From: Apostichopus japonicus
Taxonomy: Eukaryota; Echinodermata; Holothuroidea; Aspidochirotida; Stichopodidae
Assembly: GCF_037975245.1 (NCBI RefSeq)
Contig: NC_092579.1
Coordinates: 5,519,001-5,583,000, forward strand
Length of the DNA stretch: 64,000 nt
Direction of reading: 5' to 3'
Made by a program: the position numbers and the translations under genes. The notes beneath the pieces were generated by a model. That model was given only the letters and a program-made list of their open reading frames with translations, was not told the origin of the DNA and searched no databases. This document shows positions 43,425 through 57,182 of this stretch, one piece after another (position 1 is the first letter of the stretch; the number at the start of each line of letters is the position of its first letter).

Positions 43425-46400
43425 ACAAATGATTCTCATACAAAAAGTAGTATAAGTAGGGTAGATGGCGCTCGTCGCCTTTTGCCAAGTCCATCGATAG
43501 AAGTTACCACTGTTACATTTTTGTTCGCGGAATCGGGCCCACATAATAATGTATAGCTTAGGAGTAGACAATTATCTTATTAAATTACAACTTAATACAA
43601 ACTTAAGTTAACAACTTATGTTACAACTGATTATCTCAATTGTACAGTAGCCGAGAAATCCATGATGTTGAGAAACCTCTCGATTTTATCAATATCGAAG
43701 GTTGCACTTTTTTTGAAAAAAATTAGGTAAATAATTTGGTGTATGTAACATGTGGGCGATACTTAGTATGTTCCTTAACTGCATCCTCCCCGCCCTAGGG
43801 ATATTCCCCGGCTATAGTTTCGCATTGGCAGAGTCAGACTGACTAAAACTTGAATATTAGCGCCCTTTACAGCTATTTTATATGCATATGGCTGCCAAGA
43901 AAACATTACTAGTTTTAGTCACTTTGTCTACTAATCTTAGAGCAGAGTTAACTATGAGGTTATTAGTTAATACGGGTTGTCTATATCGAATTTAGGCTAT
44001 ATAAAGGCCTGCGTGAGAACCGCCACCACTGTAAACTGTATGTTTTTACAGTATGTTCTTATTTTTAAAAACTCTATTGGTCCTTGACGAAGATGATAGG
44101 CAGATTGTTATTTTTTGATAATTCACTATGTCGTCGAATTGTTGAAAAAAAAGGTTTCCCATTTGTTACACTAACATAGCGTTTGTAGTTAGTAGGCCTA
44201 GTCAATGTAGCCTTCAAGCAGATAACTTATACTCAGTTGCATACTTGCTTGACCGGAGTGATTAATAAGTTTGTGAAGTGAGGGCCAGTGTGTGCAAATG
44301 TATCGAGAAAAGTTCGAAACAAAGTGCAGTCGCGAAAGATGGGGTTTCTTACTGACACTGACCGTATCGTTGACGAGTAGCGCGGGGGGGGGGGGGGGGT
44401 TAGTGTCAGGCAAAGTCTAGCCAGGACGGTTGGGCTAAACCTAAACCCTAACCTGAACATTATTTTTCATTTTCATGGAAATTCCTGAGAAAGATGCACC
44501 AAAACAAAAGCGATAAATCCACAAATACGCCACTGTTTCAATTAGGCCAATCCAGACGAAACTTTGGCCGTTCGTACAACAGACGACCACAAGTAGGCCA
44601 TTTAGTGGCCTTATTATGGCTGTGGATCCACAGTTTGGCCACAAACACAGTGATGTGCCCACTTTCCTTCTCTTTCTCTGCTGTACCCTAAAATCAAAAC
44701 ATTAAAAGGAGTGTCAGTTCTCCGGGAGTCATATGTATAAAATTACTGCCTTACAACTTTTCACACTGTTTGGTTGTTTTTGGTATGCTCTTCCAACCTC
44801 TGTATTAAACACCACATAAGGAACAATATGGTAGTAGTGAAGTAGCTATAGCCTACGTGTCCCGGAGTATTTTTTCTAGCAGGTCTACAGCTTATGCACT
44901 GTGAGCTATTGCGATTCTAGTCATTGTTTTCTCATGTATTAATCAAAGTAAGACATTTCAATGCTAAACTAGAGTTGTTCTTTCGATTCCGATAATTTAA
45001 CTCGCATTTAGGAAAGCACATCATAGGTTTCCAAGGAAACCAGAAAGAAAATGCAACTGATTACGAGATACAGAAGACCTGTTAATCAACCAATAAGGTG
45101 TTGCTCACAACTGGATGTAAGGGCCAACTTCACCGCCATGTCTAGAGTTCCCTACTGGACCTCCGCCTCCTCGTCGTTCAGTTATTTAATAGTTTGACGT
45201 TCCTGTGTTCTGATGAACAGATATGGAGCTACACTGGGTGTTGGACCGACGCGTGTCCTTTAAAGTCAAGGGATATAGATCTATGGGATTAAACATTTTA
45301 GTTTTACACTGGATTAATTCATATAGTATTCTAGCTGTTTTTGATTGCACATTAAAAGGCTTGGTGGTGATTGAGGACCCGTGTTTCATTAGAGATTATT
45401 TTGAAATATTTCACAAGGGGTCACCGGAAGATAAAATTAACTAAATCTGTTACTAGAAATACCTTTTTATTTTGTTCTTTAATTTAGGTATTATTATATT
45501 ATATAAGCCATATTCAATGTACAATGTGTGAGTCGTTGACCTTATACCGACACAGAAACCGCTGGTGATTTTCGTGGTCACCCGCTGATGAAATCACTGT
45601 TCAACTAATGGCATATGACTCCGCTCTGTCGCGTCTCGGCGAATTAGCAGCATGCTTGTCTCTACGGTATAGAGAGATGGCCATGTCCAAAGGTGAACAA
45701 ACGCAGGATATAATATATGCATGGATAAACCAACAATGTAATGATTTTGATTTATAATATTATGAATCAATATATTAAATATGAAGCTATAGTGCTAATT
45801 TAAAGGTTGGTGTTATAGTTTGGTGAATTTCCTAGTTTCTTTAAATTATTAGAAAAAAAAATATGCCATATGTTCCTATCATATAAAATTAATATAAAGT
45901 CGCACAAGTCAGTTATATACTAGCCCATGAAATATGACCCCCTCCCCCCGCCCCGCCCCCACCGAAAGAAAGGGTGGGGAGTGACAGAAAACGAAGGGAG
46001 TGGGATAGATACTTGCCGTTTTCCTTTAATATACCGTGTATCTCTTGCTCTCTTAACTATGGCACACAGTGTTAATTAGCTCATTCCTAGTTTACCACGA
46101 GAGCATTCGCCCTATATTTTGTTAAGCCTGAAATAACGCTAAGGTAGTGTAAGTGAATTTATGTATGTTTGTTTCTATGCTATCATTTTGATGCCTCGTT
46201 TGATAACTTAGGATACATGTATAAGTGTGAAGCAAATTTATATAACAAGATCATGTATAATGCATAAAGTATGTAAGCCGTCATAAAACCAGTTTCTTAA
46301 TCGAAACATGCGACACAGATAATTTTCCTTTACGTTTTAAGCTATAACTGAATACAGAATTCAAAGATGCTACAACGACGTATCGTACGTAGCGTCAAGA

Positions 46401-48122
46401 ATACGTATAACATCAACTTTGGAACGTCGCAACGCTTTTTGAAACGTACGTTGTTGTAAAAATAAACGTTTCTCTTTGTATTTTACTTTTTCTCAATCAT
46501 TAGGCAGCAGTAGCCACACACACGACAGATAAATGAGTTCTTGAACCGCATACATAATATCATTTAAAAATGTAGGATTAGTTCACTGGAATAATACCCG
46601 AGACAATCGCCAGACGACTCAGTTCCAAAGGTGCTTAGTTCTTCAATAATTAAATTGGCATCAACATGTATGTTCGTTGTACCTACAGGGAAACCATCGA
46701 TGCTTGTGCTGTCACTGTTGATCGTGAGTGTGGTAGTTAGGATTTTTCTTTTGGGAATCCTAACAATGTAACAGACGTATTGCATAATTGACGGGCACCT
46801 AGACCGCACGATATCGGTATGCACCCCTCCAAGTTGATAAACAAAGACTAACATATAACATAGTTTCTTGGTCGATAGATCCCTTTTGAACCAAACACAA
46901 ATCCATGTTCTAAATTCAGATTGTTATCTTCAAATGAATGGTTGGTGTTTTAGTCACTTAACGACCAACTACAAGGGGTTAAAATCCCGAGTTTTCTATG
47001 TGTCTCTTCGCATCACGGTGGCATTTCATACGGTGTGTTGTTGTATGATATCTGTTCCAAGATACATGGTTATATTCTGATCTTGTACCGGAAGTTGTAT
47101 AAAGCTTAATAATTATATAGAGCCCGGAATCGTAAAGTATTTTACTGAATGGTTCCGTAATCTGCATCCAGATCTTCCCCTCCCCACAATATAAGTGGGC
47201 GAAAATGTTCAACCGAGTCAATTCAACTCTCAATTCAGTTAAATATATCAGTGTTATCAGAAGAGCATTCATGTTCATGTTTCACCTTGAAAGTTAGCCG
47301 AATCTGTATGTCTCAGCCAATGGACTGTGCACTTTGTGTTGCATGTTTCTTTTTAATTAACCTATTAGAAGCACATAGATATTTTAAATTTCCGTCTTAA
47401 ATCCTAAACGATGTCCCTATCTTTTTCATTTTTTACAATTGAAATTTCCTTTACGTGTCACAGTCGACTGTCCCTATAAATGTCATATACATACTGTCTG
47501 CTAACGGTATATCCTTTGAAAAGCTCGCTCGGTAGTGAAACGATGGATCGTATATGTAAATGATGAACTTATGGAGAATGTTAGTGTTGGTGTAACATTT
47601 AGGCTTACAAGACAAACTTAGTGTATGCCCCAGCTTACTGCATGATACACGTCAGCACACGATACATTTTCGCTTACACGAAATATGGTACACTGCATCT
47701 TTTGGAAAACCATCATAATTATTTAGTGAGCCTTTTCAGTATAACGCATGGCGTCGAAAGGTTCACCGAATGTAGAAAGATGCTCTGAAAAGGATTAACT
47801 TTTTGAAAGTCATAATTTTTTTGATGAAAAGCTTATCTATGTCGTCTTACAGCTGCTTCATGTATGCTTACATCAGCCACATATCAGCAACTCATGACAT
47901 TAACATTGACATTAACATTGACATACCTGGTGTTTCCGTTTGGCGTTCCATATCTCAACTCCTGCTGAGTGAATGGTACAGTCAAGCATGACGCGCGCTG
48001 GTTGGATCTCCCAATACCACCTGTATCGTTGCGTCACCACAAGAATAATGCAATCCACTCGTCTTAAAGCAGCTTATCGCGTTTGTCTGTTTATTGTATT
48101 ATTTCTCGGACAAAAATAAATG
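42250..48122. other. Intergenic, no gene seen
   Basis: Only scattered frames under 100 codons without recognisable domains, a (TAG)n run, a run of about 17 G near 44385 and C/G-rich patches near 45945. No splice-phased exon chain could be followed. Confidence 0.5.
43358..43424. repeat. (TAG)n microsatellite
   Basis: About 22 uninterrupted TAG/AGT units. The minus-strand frames read poly-Leu or poly-Tyr and are artefacts. Confidence 0.97.
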
Positions 48123-48130
48123 GTTCAAAG

Positions 48131-48494
48131 CAAGGGCGTAGGAACCGGGGGGGCTGGGGGGCGCCAGCCCCCCCCCCCCAATGAAAAACGTGGAGGGGCG
48201 GAAGTATCATTCCGCCCCCCCCCCCCCCCGCTTCGCAAGTCAGAAAACCCCTTTTTCATTTCCAAATGAGAATAAAAAACTCATTTGGAGCACCAAATTG
48301 CATCTAAGGCCAGGTGAAAATACAAAATTAAGTTTACGAAATGGAGTGGGTGTTGAAGTGTGCTATATTGCACCAAATCGCATCTGAGGCCACCTGGAAA
48401 TGCAAAAATGGACACCCCCTCCCCTTAGACCCCTCCCCCAGGTCGGCCATCAGTCTTCAGCCCCCCCACTCAAAAGTACCTTCCTACGCCACTG
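48131..48494 (+). mobile_element. hAT-like MITE, 364 bp (copy 1)
   Basis: Ends are CAAGGGCGTAGGAACC at the left and the reverse complement of CAGTGGCGTAGGAAGG at the right. Perfect 8-bp target duplication gttcaaag at 48123-48130 and 48495-48502. The body matches the copy at 51023-51365 in opposite orientation across its whole length. Short reading frames in it are not genes. Confidence 0.9.
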
Positions 48495-51022
48495 GTTCAA
48501 AGGCTAAAATAAAAGGCACCTTTGTTTCCCTCTTTTTTCCATCTGTTATTACTGATATTAATGCAACAAGACAACATTTACTAAATAGGTCAGCCGTGGA
48601 TGTAGTTGAACAGCAGGAGATTTTACGGTTCAAATACAGCCTAGTGCTTTAATGTCTTTTTATTTAATTGATATTATTTAATTTAATTGAAATGTCCTTG
48701 GGAATGAAGAACGAGAGATTCTAAACTCAGCGTGCTTGGTTTCATGAATACTGTAGATTGTTTGTTTCAAGAGAGGACACTGTCATATGCTATAACAGGT
48801 TTATCGGTAATAAATTTATGACGCATGCTCAAAATGAGAGGAACCTGTTGTAGATAAGAATGTTGTCTATGTAAATATATACTATTGGGCAAATATATAC
48901 TTTAACGGCCTATCCATATATACCGGTATTTAATTATAAGCGTCTCTCACACACATATACACTTGAACACAGATTTACTGATGATACATTGCATTAGAAT
49001 GCTTTAGCCGGTTTACAAAAGTTGCTTAAAACCACTGTTCAAAAGATGAATGAGACCATAAAATACATCAATCAATCGTTATCCCGCCAACAATTATCAT
49101 ATGATGTAATCGGATCCCATGATGCTTTGCGCATAATAATAGGTTCAGTGTAGAAGTTGTAATCGTCTGCGCCCTTCCCCTTATTTGGCGGGAAGAAGTA
49201 GTTCACATGGTTCATACAAACATCCAATATAAGTTCAGTTATGCGAGGTCGAGATGTCATGAAACGACGAAGATGATTAGTTTGCAAAAGAAGAGTAAAT
49301 GCCTTTGCTCTTCGGACGAAAGGTGCTAAGTATGAACCTTACGGAGAGACAAACATAGAGATTAGAATACTGAGATGACAATGTGTGTTTGAAGATGGCC
49401 AATTGTATTGAGCAGTTGCATAGAATGCATATTGAGCAAATGTTATATTGAGCAAATATATTTGAAAGCGCCATAAACGTTTAGCTTAGAACAGCATTCA
49501 TGTTAATTTGAAGGTTTCTTTCTTTCTTTTTGCTCAAAACAGAAATCAAATTCCTCCAATTCACAAAATATTGATTTTGTTAAACGTTATTGTCAAATAG
49601 ATGTACTAGTCCCTCTTCACGTTAGTAACACATTCATATTTTAGGAATGGACCAAAATAACGGCGGGTTTCTGTGGGGAATAATGCCTCTATAAAATTTG
49701 TAACTAACTTTTCTGTATGAATATAGATTCAGTCATCGATATTTTTCTGTTACGAAAATGGGTTCGAGCAGCACTCTGCTTTCCCCGTAGACAAGTATTG
49801 GGCCCCCTAAGTAAGAAGTGTATCGATACGCCATTGGGTTAGGAAGATAATTACTGATGTCAAACAGAAGATAAGGGGAAAACTTGCTTCTCTCTTTTTC
49901 TTCTTTTCGAGAGATATGACCGTGCCCTACATGCCACAGGATGAAGATGCTTTCTGTGTGAAGGTTTTACGGTCTAACTTCAACTGTTTCGTTCGAAGTA
50001 AGGAGTTGTTAACAACTACACGTTTGAAGTAATCCTGAAGAAATTCAACTCAATGAAATATAGCCACGATGGATAAAAAAAAGCCAGGCTCCTCAGATCA
50101 CCAGGGAAGGTTAGATATATAAAACAAAGTTATTCAGCAAGACAACCTTTATGTAGTATAGGTTATCCGGGACGTATTAAAATTTGGTGCGCAAATCGTC
50201 CCCGCTCCCTGGAATACGCATTCTTGACGCTGACGCCAGTGCTCTAGTGAAGATCTATTTAGGCTCATAGCTTAGTTGGGGTAAGCCGGTTCAGGATAGC
50301 TTTGCCCATATAGTTGTTGTATACATAGAGTAAAATGGAAAGTGATATCAATAACTTGTAAGCCAAGTGGTGGGTAGGAGGGGTAGGAGTGGTAACGGAG
50401 TCTATAGCACCCTCCTACAATCGAGTGAAGCCGAAAAAGCCAAATCTGAAATCAAAAGTATCAAACGAAATAACTATTATGTGATAGTGAATTCCACTAA
50501 ATAAACTAAGCGCGGTAAACTTGTGAAACATTCTTGTCGATCCCTGACGAAAACTATACTCATTTAGATCCGTCCTTTTTAACAGTCCACTGTGGCAGTG
50601 GAGTGTTGAAGGTATAAACTAACGATGTAATACGAATATTCTAGTCCCCCCTCCACCTCTCATACACATTTACCCCCTTCCTGCCCCCTTCTGTCTCTCA
50701 CCCTCCATTTCGCGTGGTATATAAGTCGTTTCTTAACTCGTTTTACTTTTCATTTACTAGCAACTCTACATTTATGAAGTCTGCAGCGATTACGTCAGTA
50801 TAATTATAACGCCCAGGTTCCATTTTAATACTCTTTGATATATAACAAAATAATTCATAGCAAAATAAGAACATCAACAAAATGGCGCATGCTTGCCACA
50901 AGTCGTATTTTGACACTGTTTTAGAAATGAAAACGCAATTAGAACTGATGTGCCTTGCAGTGCATAGGAATGCTGAAAGTCGGCACACGAGTTATTAATC
51001 ACTGGTCTGAAATGAAATGATT

Positions 51023-51365
51023 CAGTGGCGTAGGAAGGTACTTTTGAGTGGGGGCTGAAGACTGATGGCCGGCCTGGGGGAGGGGTCTAAAATTTGGAAT
51101 TTTTTGCATTTCCAGGTGGCCTCAGATGCAGTTTGGTGCAATATAGCACACTTTCAACACCCACTCCATTTTGTAAATAATTTTGCATTTTCACCTGGCC
51201 TTAGATGCAATTTGGTGCTCCAAATGAGATTTTTTTTCTGATTTGGAAATGAAAAAAGGGTTTTCTGACTTGCGGAGCGGGGGCGGAATGATACTTCCGC
51301 CCCCATATTTGTCACTGGGGGACTGGCGCCCCCCCCCCCCAGCACCCCCGGTTCCTACGCCCTTG
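51023..51365 (-). mobile_element. hAT-like MITE, 343 bp (copy 2, inverted)
   Basis: Same family as 48131-48494 in reverse orientation, with shared stretches such as cttttttcatttccaaat and caggtggcctcagatgc. Perfect 8-bp target duplication aaatgatt at 51015-51022 and 51366-51373. Copies 1 and 2 form an inverted pair 2.5 kb apart. Confidence 0.9.
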
Positions 51366-51373
51366 AAATGATT

Positions 51374-53100
51374 AGAATTCCAACGAAGTCTTCAATCGAC
51401 AGCAGCCTCTCATACAGAGAACAGAACCTGTCTGACAGACTAGCAGTTTTTACCGCGAGCTGACGTTTTCAACAAATATGATAACTATCAACTTGCTTCG
51501 AGTAGGTCTCATGCTTTAGTATTTCGCCCTCCTTTTACAGCTTATCGAGGGAACTGTACTCTTAAGTTAGAATATAGACAACCTATTGATCTTTTCAATT
51601 GATAAAGAAAACTTAGCGACTTGACATCTTCATGAGCTAAGGTTCAATTATTTTCAATTTAAAATTCAGACTGCAACTGTAGCAAAGAAAAACAAAAACA
51701 CATTAAACATTAAATGTTACATAATATCCCACGTATTGCACATTGCAAAATATGTCGGTCAATGATGGATAAAGAAACTGCTTTAGCATCTGAATGGCCA
51801 GACTCCATGCACGACACCCAAAAAAATGGTAACAATCGTACTTTTGTCTTGTCAAAGTACAAAAAATGTTGACGAAGCAGTTTAAATCAAAAGTTAAAGA
51901 TGGAATAGTTTACGAACTTTAATTTAATAATATCGGTGAAATCTTTATGATGTCATAACTGAATATATTTTATTTTTAGTACTATGCAATACATCTTAAA
52001 GCATGTTATATGGGCTCAAGAAAGCCTTTTTGCTTTCATATAAAAGGTCTACAACATATTACATTTAATTTTGTGTCTAAAGTCACCCACTCAAATAATT
52101 CGCTATATCAGAAATAAATATTACACCAATTGAAACATCTAATGAATTTGATCCCGAAGAATTTCAATCACTGCCTCTCCAACATGACATTGTATAAACA
52201 ATTTACAAAAACCATACTACGTTGTCAAACATGCATAACTAATGTCAAGAGAGCTGGCTCTGATGTGGTATCTGAAATATGAAGCGAAGGAGTCAAAGCT
52301 GCATACCTTTTGAAATTTTCAGTCCGCTACATTTGTTATATACATAAATAAACATTTGTTTGTGGTTTATAACATAGGGATAACCTCTGCTCCTAAGAAG
52401 CATTAGGTAAGGGACAGATGCTATAAATGAATTTATCTATCAACTTCAAACCTCAAATTAATTAGCTTTGTTTTGATTGGCGTGAGTGATATGAGTTCAG
52501 TGATGACAGAAGTATTAAACTATATATTATGAAGTCATTGCGTTTTCTGTGCACGTTGATGCCGTTTTTGTAATATATCCAAACATCGTTCGTTATAGAT
52601 TATACTTTTTTAGCACATATAAATATTGTATTTAAGGACACAAAGAAGTATTAAGAAGTAGATTAATGGATATAGTAACCTTACATGATTCACATTCTTC
52701 GATTTTACCTTCCCTCTGCAATCACTTGTGTGGAATGGGTGAATTGCTTCAAACAATTTGGATCAAACGGCTGGTGCATTCGATTGATATGCATTCGTTC
52801 AGTTGTCTCCGAACATTCCTACCAACCATTATTAATAATCCCTCTCCTATATTACATTAAATGTTAGAAAATATATTTTTCTTCAGACCAACCTTACTGA
52901 CAAACTGAATTTACTGTTGGGCCTACTTAATGTTCCTCTACCTGCTTGCACTCAGAATTATTTTCTGTTTTCCTCTATCAACGTAAATCCAAAAGCACGA
53001 AACAAGTAATGATAGATACTTTTTTTCAAAGCTAGATATCGTTAAAATAACTCACGATTTAGAAATGCAATGCATACAGTAATTTAGGGAAAAAAAGCAT
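51374..53100. other. 3' side of noggin, no gene seen
   Basis: AT-rich DNA without recognisable frames or repeats. It may contain noggin regulatory DNA, but no motif supports that by eye. Confidence 0.4.
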
Positions 53101-53111
53101 AAATTGTACAT

Positions 53112-53117
53112 TTTATT
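53112..53117 (-). terminator. Candidate polyadenylation signal of noggin
   Basis: Minus-strand AATAAA (tttatt on the plus strand) about 400 bases past the noggin stop. Position is plausible for a short 3' UTR; no transcript evidence is available here. Confidence 0.35.
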
Positions 53118-53516
53118 TTTGATAAAAACACAGTATGCTATAATTAACACCACTTAACGCAACGTTTCAATAGACAATACACCAATAAAACTTATACGCT
53201 TACACATTGACGTAGAGAGTGGTTCGAATCTCTAAAAGTGTAAAGAAATCCAGCCGATTATTTTTCTTTCAATAATTAAATTTTTAGACATTAACAAAGC
53301 TTCGTTAAATATTTCTGTACCTATTTTTGCCGTTTGGGTGATCTAACTTATTACAGTTTCGATATAAGTTTTCTTTTAAATTAGATCTCGTTGAGCACCG
53401 TGACTAATATAATCTAAATGCCAACAACTGAAACCTGTTATTTTAAGTACCTCACGCAAACAAACACACCACTGAACCTTTTCAACACGGAATATCGCTG
53501 TTTACTCCCTCTTTTT

Positions 53517-54230
53517 TTAACTCCTTAAACAATTGCAAGAACACGCAATCATCACAGAATAAGGGACATTGAGCCATTCACAAACCTTCCTAGTCTTGGG
53601 CTTCTTTTTGGTTTTAGATTTCTTGCTGCCTTTTTTCTTTTTCTTGCTTACCGTCTGTGCTTGGCAATGCCATCTTAGCAGAGTAACCATAGTATAATCG
53701 CTCGGAAAACATCCCATTCCACTCGGCCAACTGCAATCCTTTTTAACGCAATGTCCATGTTTCACGTACCTCGGCCAAAATAGAGGGCCGATATCCACCC
53801 ACTCGTGTGCCACCGGACAGGTTACCCGATCCGTCAGCCAATTGGACATCGTCGTTATTGCATCCGGGAATTCCGAGCCGTAATCGATGGTCAGGTTTGC
53901 GATTTGGTCTTCAATCCATTGACTCATTTGACTCGGGAGTACAGTTTGCGCCTCAGATTCCTCACTGCTCGGTTGAGATATCGATGACCACCTCTCGTCA
54001 AATTCATCGCCAAGTTGTAGACGGAGTGCGGTTTCGTTAAGATCTTTCCGTTTCGGTAACTCGTTACGATCCAGGGTACCTTCGATGATAGGAAGACTAG
54101 GTGGAACATCCGATGATGCCTTTAAAACTGGACGGAGAGGAGGTTGAGGTCGAGGGGCACCGATGCCCTCAAAGTATATGAGACAAAATATCACAATCGA
54201 CAATGGTGGTCGGTACTTTCGAAAAGCCAT
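53517..54230 (-). CDS. nog: Noggin, secreted BMP antagonist (single exon, 237 residues)
   Basis: Start ATG at 54230 gives a hydrophobic signal peptide (PPLSIVIFCLIYFEGIGA) near residues 8-25. A propeptide-like N-terminal region follows with the noggin clip motif (IIEGTLDRNELPKRKDLNET). The cystine-knot part starts TCPVAHEWVDIGPLFWPRYV and continues with KHGHCVKKDC, LLRWHCQ, VCEWLNVP and a final ACSCNC. The W-x-x-x-[GD]-x-x-FWPRYVK block and terminal C-x-C-x-C are diagnostic. Noggin binds BMP dimers and blocks both receptor sites, shaping dorsoventral and skeletal patterning. Lacking introns is usual for the family. One oddity: a lysine-rich run (about 19 residues, residues 196-214) lies between the HCQ and VCEW cysteines, whereas vertebrate noggins carry their heparin-binding basic patch before the knot. 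Confidence 0.95.
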   Translation of the reverse strand: MAFRKYRPPLSIVIFCLIYFEGIGAPRPQPPLRPVLKASSDVPPSLPIIEGTLDRNELPKRKDLNETALRLQLGDEFDERWSSISQPSSEESEAQTVLPSQMSQWIEDQIANLTIDYGSEFPDAITTMSNWLTDRVTCPVAHEWVDIGPLFWPRYVKHGHCVKKDCSWPSGMGCFPSDYTMVTLLRWHCQAQTVSKKKKKGSKKSKTKKKPKTRKVCEWLNVPYSVMIACSCNCLRS

Positions 54231-56759
54231 TTTAAACGTTGGAATTTTACGCTCAGTGCATGGAAAAAAAAACGTTCCAATTCGAAACTGTATCGGTCAG
54301 TCGTAATAGATTGTTAAAATATACACGATGTCTTCCTAAACGACACAAAAAATTGGAAATACGAAATGAAACTTGTTTTTCAATCTTTGATGAAGCTGAA
54401 TACGAAAAAGTTCCGAAAACTTTGAAAAATCTTGTTTACTTAAATTCGCTCTACATTTCGATCCGTTTGAATAAATAGTCACATAATATGAATACCGCCA
54501 TATTTATGATTTAAATCCAATCACAAACTGTCTTCCTATAAAATGATGTTTTCATTATCTCCTAAACAACAGAAAGATACCGAGAGTGGATTTTTCACTC
54601 TTCCTTTATCATCGGCATACTGTGCACAATCAATACCCTCTCGTTATTAGTTCATGTATATGGTGAACATCACATTCATACGCATGACTTTTGAATGAAT
54701 GCAACGCCAGCAAATCCGTCGATAAGTCACGCTGATAGATTTCGTTCCCTGCGTCGATGGAAGATAAATATTTATGATTACTCCAAACGACAGTCGCTCT
54801 CACCTCTCGATCGTTAGTATCAGAGTCAGCTGATTTCAATCAAGTGTAGATACGATAATGGGTCACCGGGAGGTATGTTTAGACCCCATACATCCTAACA
54901 GTTGTCAACCAACCATAATAAATGTGTCCACATTTCCCTTGTAGTAAACCTATAGCGCTTTTAGAGGTGCGTGCTTTTGTGATTTAAAAATATGAAAAAG
55001 AAACTGTAGGAACTTTTGATGGATTAGTCTTACGAGGAAGGATATTTCAGATAATTTCATCCTTTTTTTTTTGTAAAGTTTTTTATCCACAGCAAGGATG
55101 GCCTTTTGAAATGCCTCCACCTTTTTTTCCAGCGATGCTTTTAGAGAGAAAGAGAGCGATATGCCGACAGGGCCGGTTCATAAGTTTATGTAACTATCAC
55201 TCCAACAGCTCCAATTGTGGTATAAATCACATCCGTTGATTTTTCGTCACTCGATACCTCAACCCGTGCAGGAGGGACGACACGCTAAGTAACGTGAATG
55301 TTACCTCAAACTGTGACAAGTCTCTGATGTTCCCTTTGCGATACGTCCATATATAACATACCTTCAGTTAATGTCCTGTTTAATAACGTTTGTCATTTCG
55401 TTTTTACCGATATAGACCGCTGCTGGTAAATCGCGATATATAATGCCAATGAATAAACGGCGTTCGATAAACTTCGGATTATATAGGTCTAGTCGAATCC
55501 ATGGTTTACATCGAAATTATCATCTTGTAATAATGACATCCGGAATGCGATGAGCATGACTGAGATAGGCACGTCAAGCTGATAGGTATTCATGCCAAGA
55601 AAATATAATCAAACTGACTTTTAAAAGAACATCCAATCACTATTCGCTTGAATTGATTCCATTAACGAATGTCTTAATTTAAGATTAAAAGAATGACATC
55701 CTGTTTATTAAGTTGTCTGCATGTCTTTTCTAAAGCCTTTGCCAATATACTGATCCGTCTCCAACCAGGCGCCGACTCCAGCTCTGCCAAGGAGCGTTGA
55801 CTTCTACCGACCTTTGTTACATATTCCAAGCCATGAAAGTTTCTTGTTGCTTGTTACTTTCTTTAGAAGTATCTCGACACATCGTAATGTCATTGTCCGT
55901 TGATTCTAATGCATTCTTTTCATCTTCTTCAAACTTCTATTTGAACGTTTTGTCTAGACGAGAGAGAAAATATACATCTTCCCAATGGACTATATAGAGT
56001 GACTCAAGTTCTTGCAAATGCAGTAGTTAAATTACTCTCGCCTTTATCCTTCAGGCAATCCCGGCAATCAATAGAAGGAGGGGAGCTTTGTCAGCTCTTG
56101 TTGATTTTAGGTACAAGTAATGAAAGAATAATAGAGCTGTGCACGTGTTATTATAATGTATTTCATTTCTCATGCTGTATATAAAATATATATAAGCCGT
56201 TGTTCACTTAATGAAAATAATCTGTCTTTGCTCCCTTTAGACACCTTCTTTTTTATTTTAAATCGAAACGGTATAATTAAATAAGGTCGAAACGTGCTAT
56301 TAAAATTGTATAAATTATAACCCTCAGATGGAGAAACAGAATAGTTATGTTACTGTTTTGTCAATTTGAATGAGGTCGCTGGGTTACTTTATGTTAAACA
56401 TTCACATAGTACAATGCTGATTTTTACAGATAATGTTTTTGTTATCCAATCGGAGAATGGGGACTATCTTCTTATAATGTCGTTGATCTCACACTGGAAA
56501 ATGGTATTTGCTGATTTGTATACAAGACCCGTTGTCAAAAGCCACCAAAGCAGGAAAGGAAGAAGAAGAAAGAAGGACGGAAATTGGCTCAACGGGGATA
56601 ATGTCATTTCATAGTGAGGTGTATATTTAATGAATGATGTAACCTTAGTCCCTTATAACAGCTGCTATATAAAGATTGTCCTCAGATTTCTACTACATCC
56701 CATGGAACGTGTTTTACTGGTCTGTTCTCACGCTACAGTATAAAAGAGAAAGTTGACCT
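54231..56759. other. Upstream flank of noggin, no gene seen
   Basis: No TATA box at a convincing distance and no recognisable coding. Promoter and enhancers of noggin should lie here on the minus-strand 5' side; that is inference from position only. Confidence 0.45.
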
Positions 56760-57182
56760 GTTTTTTTTTCTTTTTATATAGATGACCTACATTTAATCCT
56801 TCCAGTACAATGGGATGTTAGGACGCGGGTGTCCATGTCTAGACAGTGCGCATGTAGGCGGAGATTACTGGGAAATTCTTGGCTTTACTTGTGATTGGCT
56901 CTTTTGGAGCAATGTGCTTAATATAATATTTATATTTTGAGGGGTGTGCACATTTTGACCAAGCACCGGTTTTTTTTTCTTTTTAAGATGACTTAATCTT
57001 TCCAGTACAGTGAGATGTTAGAATACAGGTGTCCATGTCTAGACGGTATACGCATGTAGGCAATAGGCGGAGATAACTTGGGAAATGTTTGACTTTACTT
57101 GTGATTGGTTCTTTTGGAGCAATGTGCTAATTATAATGTTTATATTTTGAGGGATGTGGATATTTTTGACCAATCACCAGAT
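56760..57182. repeat. About 210-bp tandem duplication with CCAAT-type core
   Basis: Two adjacent copies, about 56760-56970 and 56971-57182. Each holds tccagtac, ggtgtccatgtctagac, gcatgtaggc, ggcggaga, ttacttgtgattgg and cttttggagcaatgtgct. attgg is the reverse of CCAAT. A third, shorter copy of the core is at 58771-58860. Confidence 0.85.

Noticed and set aside
44494-45444. Frames of 65-73 codons on the plus strand
   Set aside because: Isolated, no domains or splice context.
46564-46854. 96-codon minus-strand frame
   Set aside because: No domain, no phase-compatible neighbours, ordinary length for chance in this base composition.
49072-49287. 71-codon minus-strand frame with PRITELILDVCMNHVNYFF
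   Set aside because: Looks slightly protein-like but has no recognisable family or flanking exons; not enough to call.
53218-53240. B-box-like ggttcgaatct
   Set aside because: No A box within a suitable distance; probably chance.
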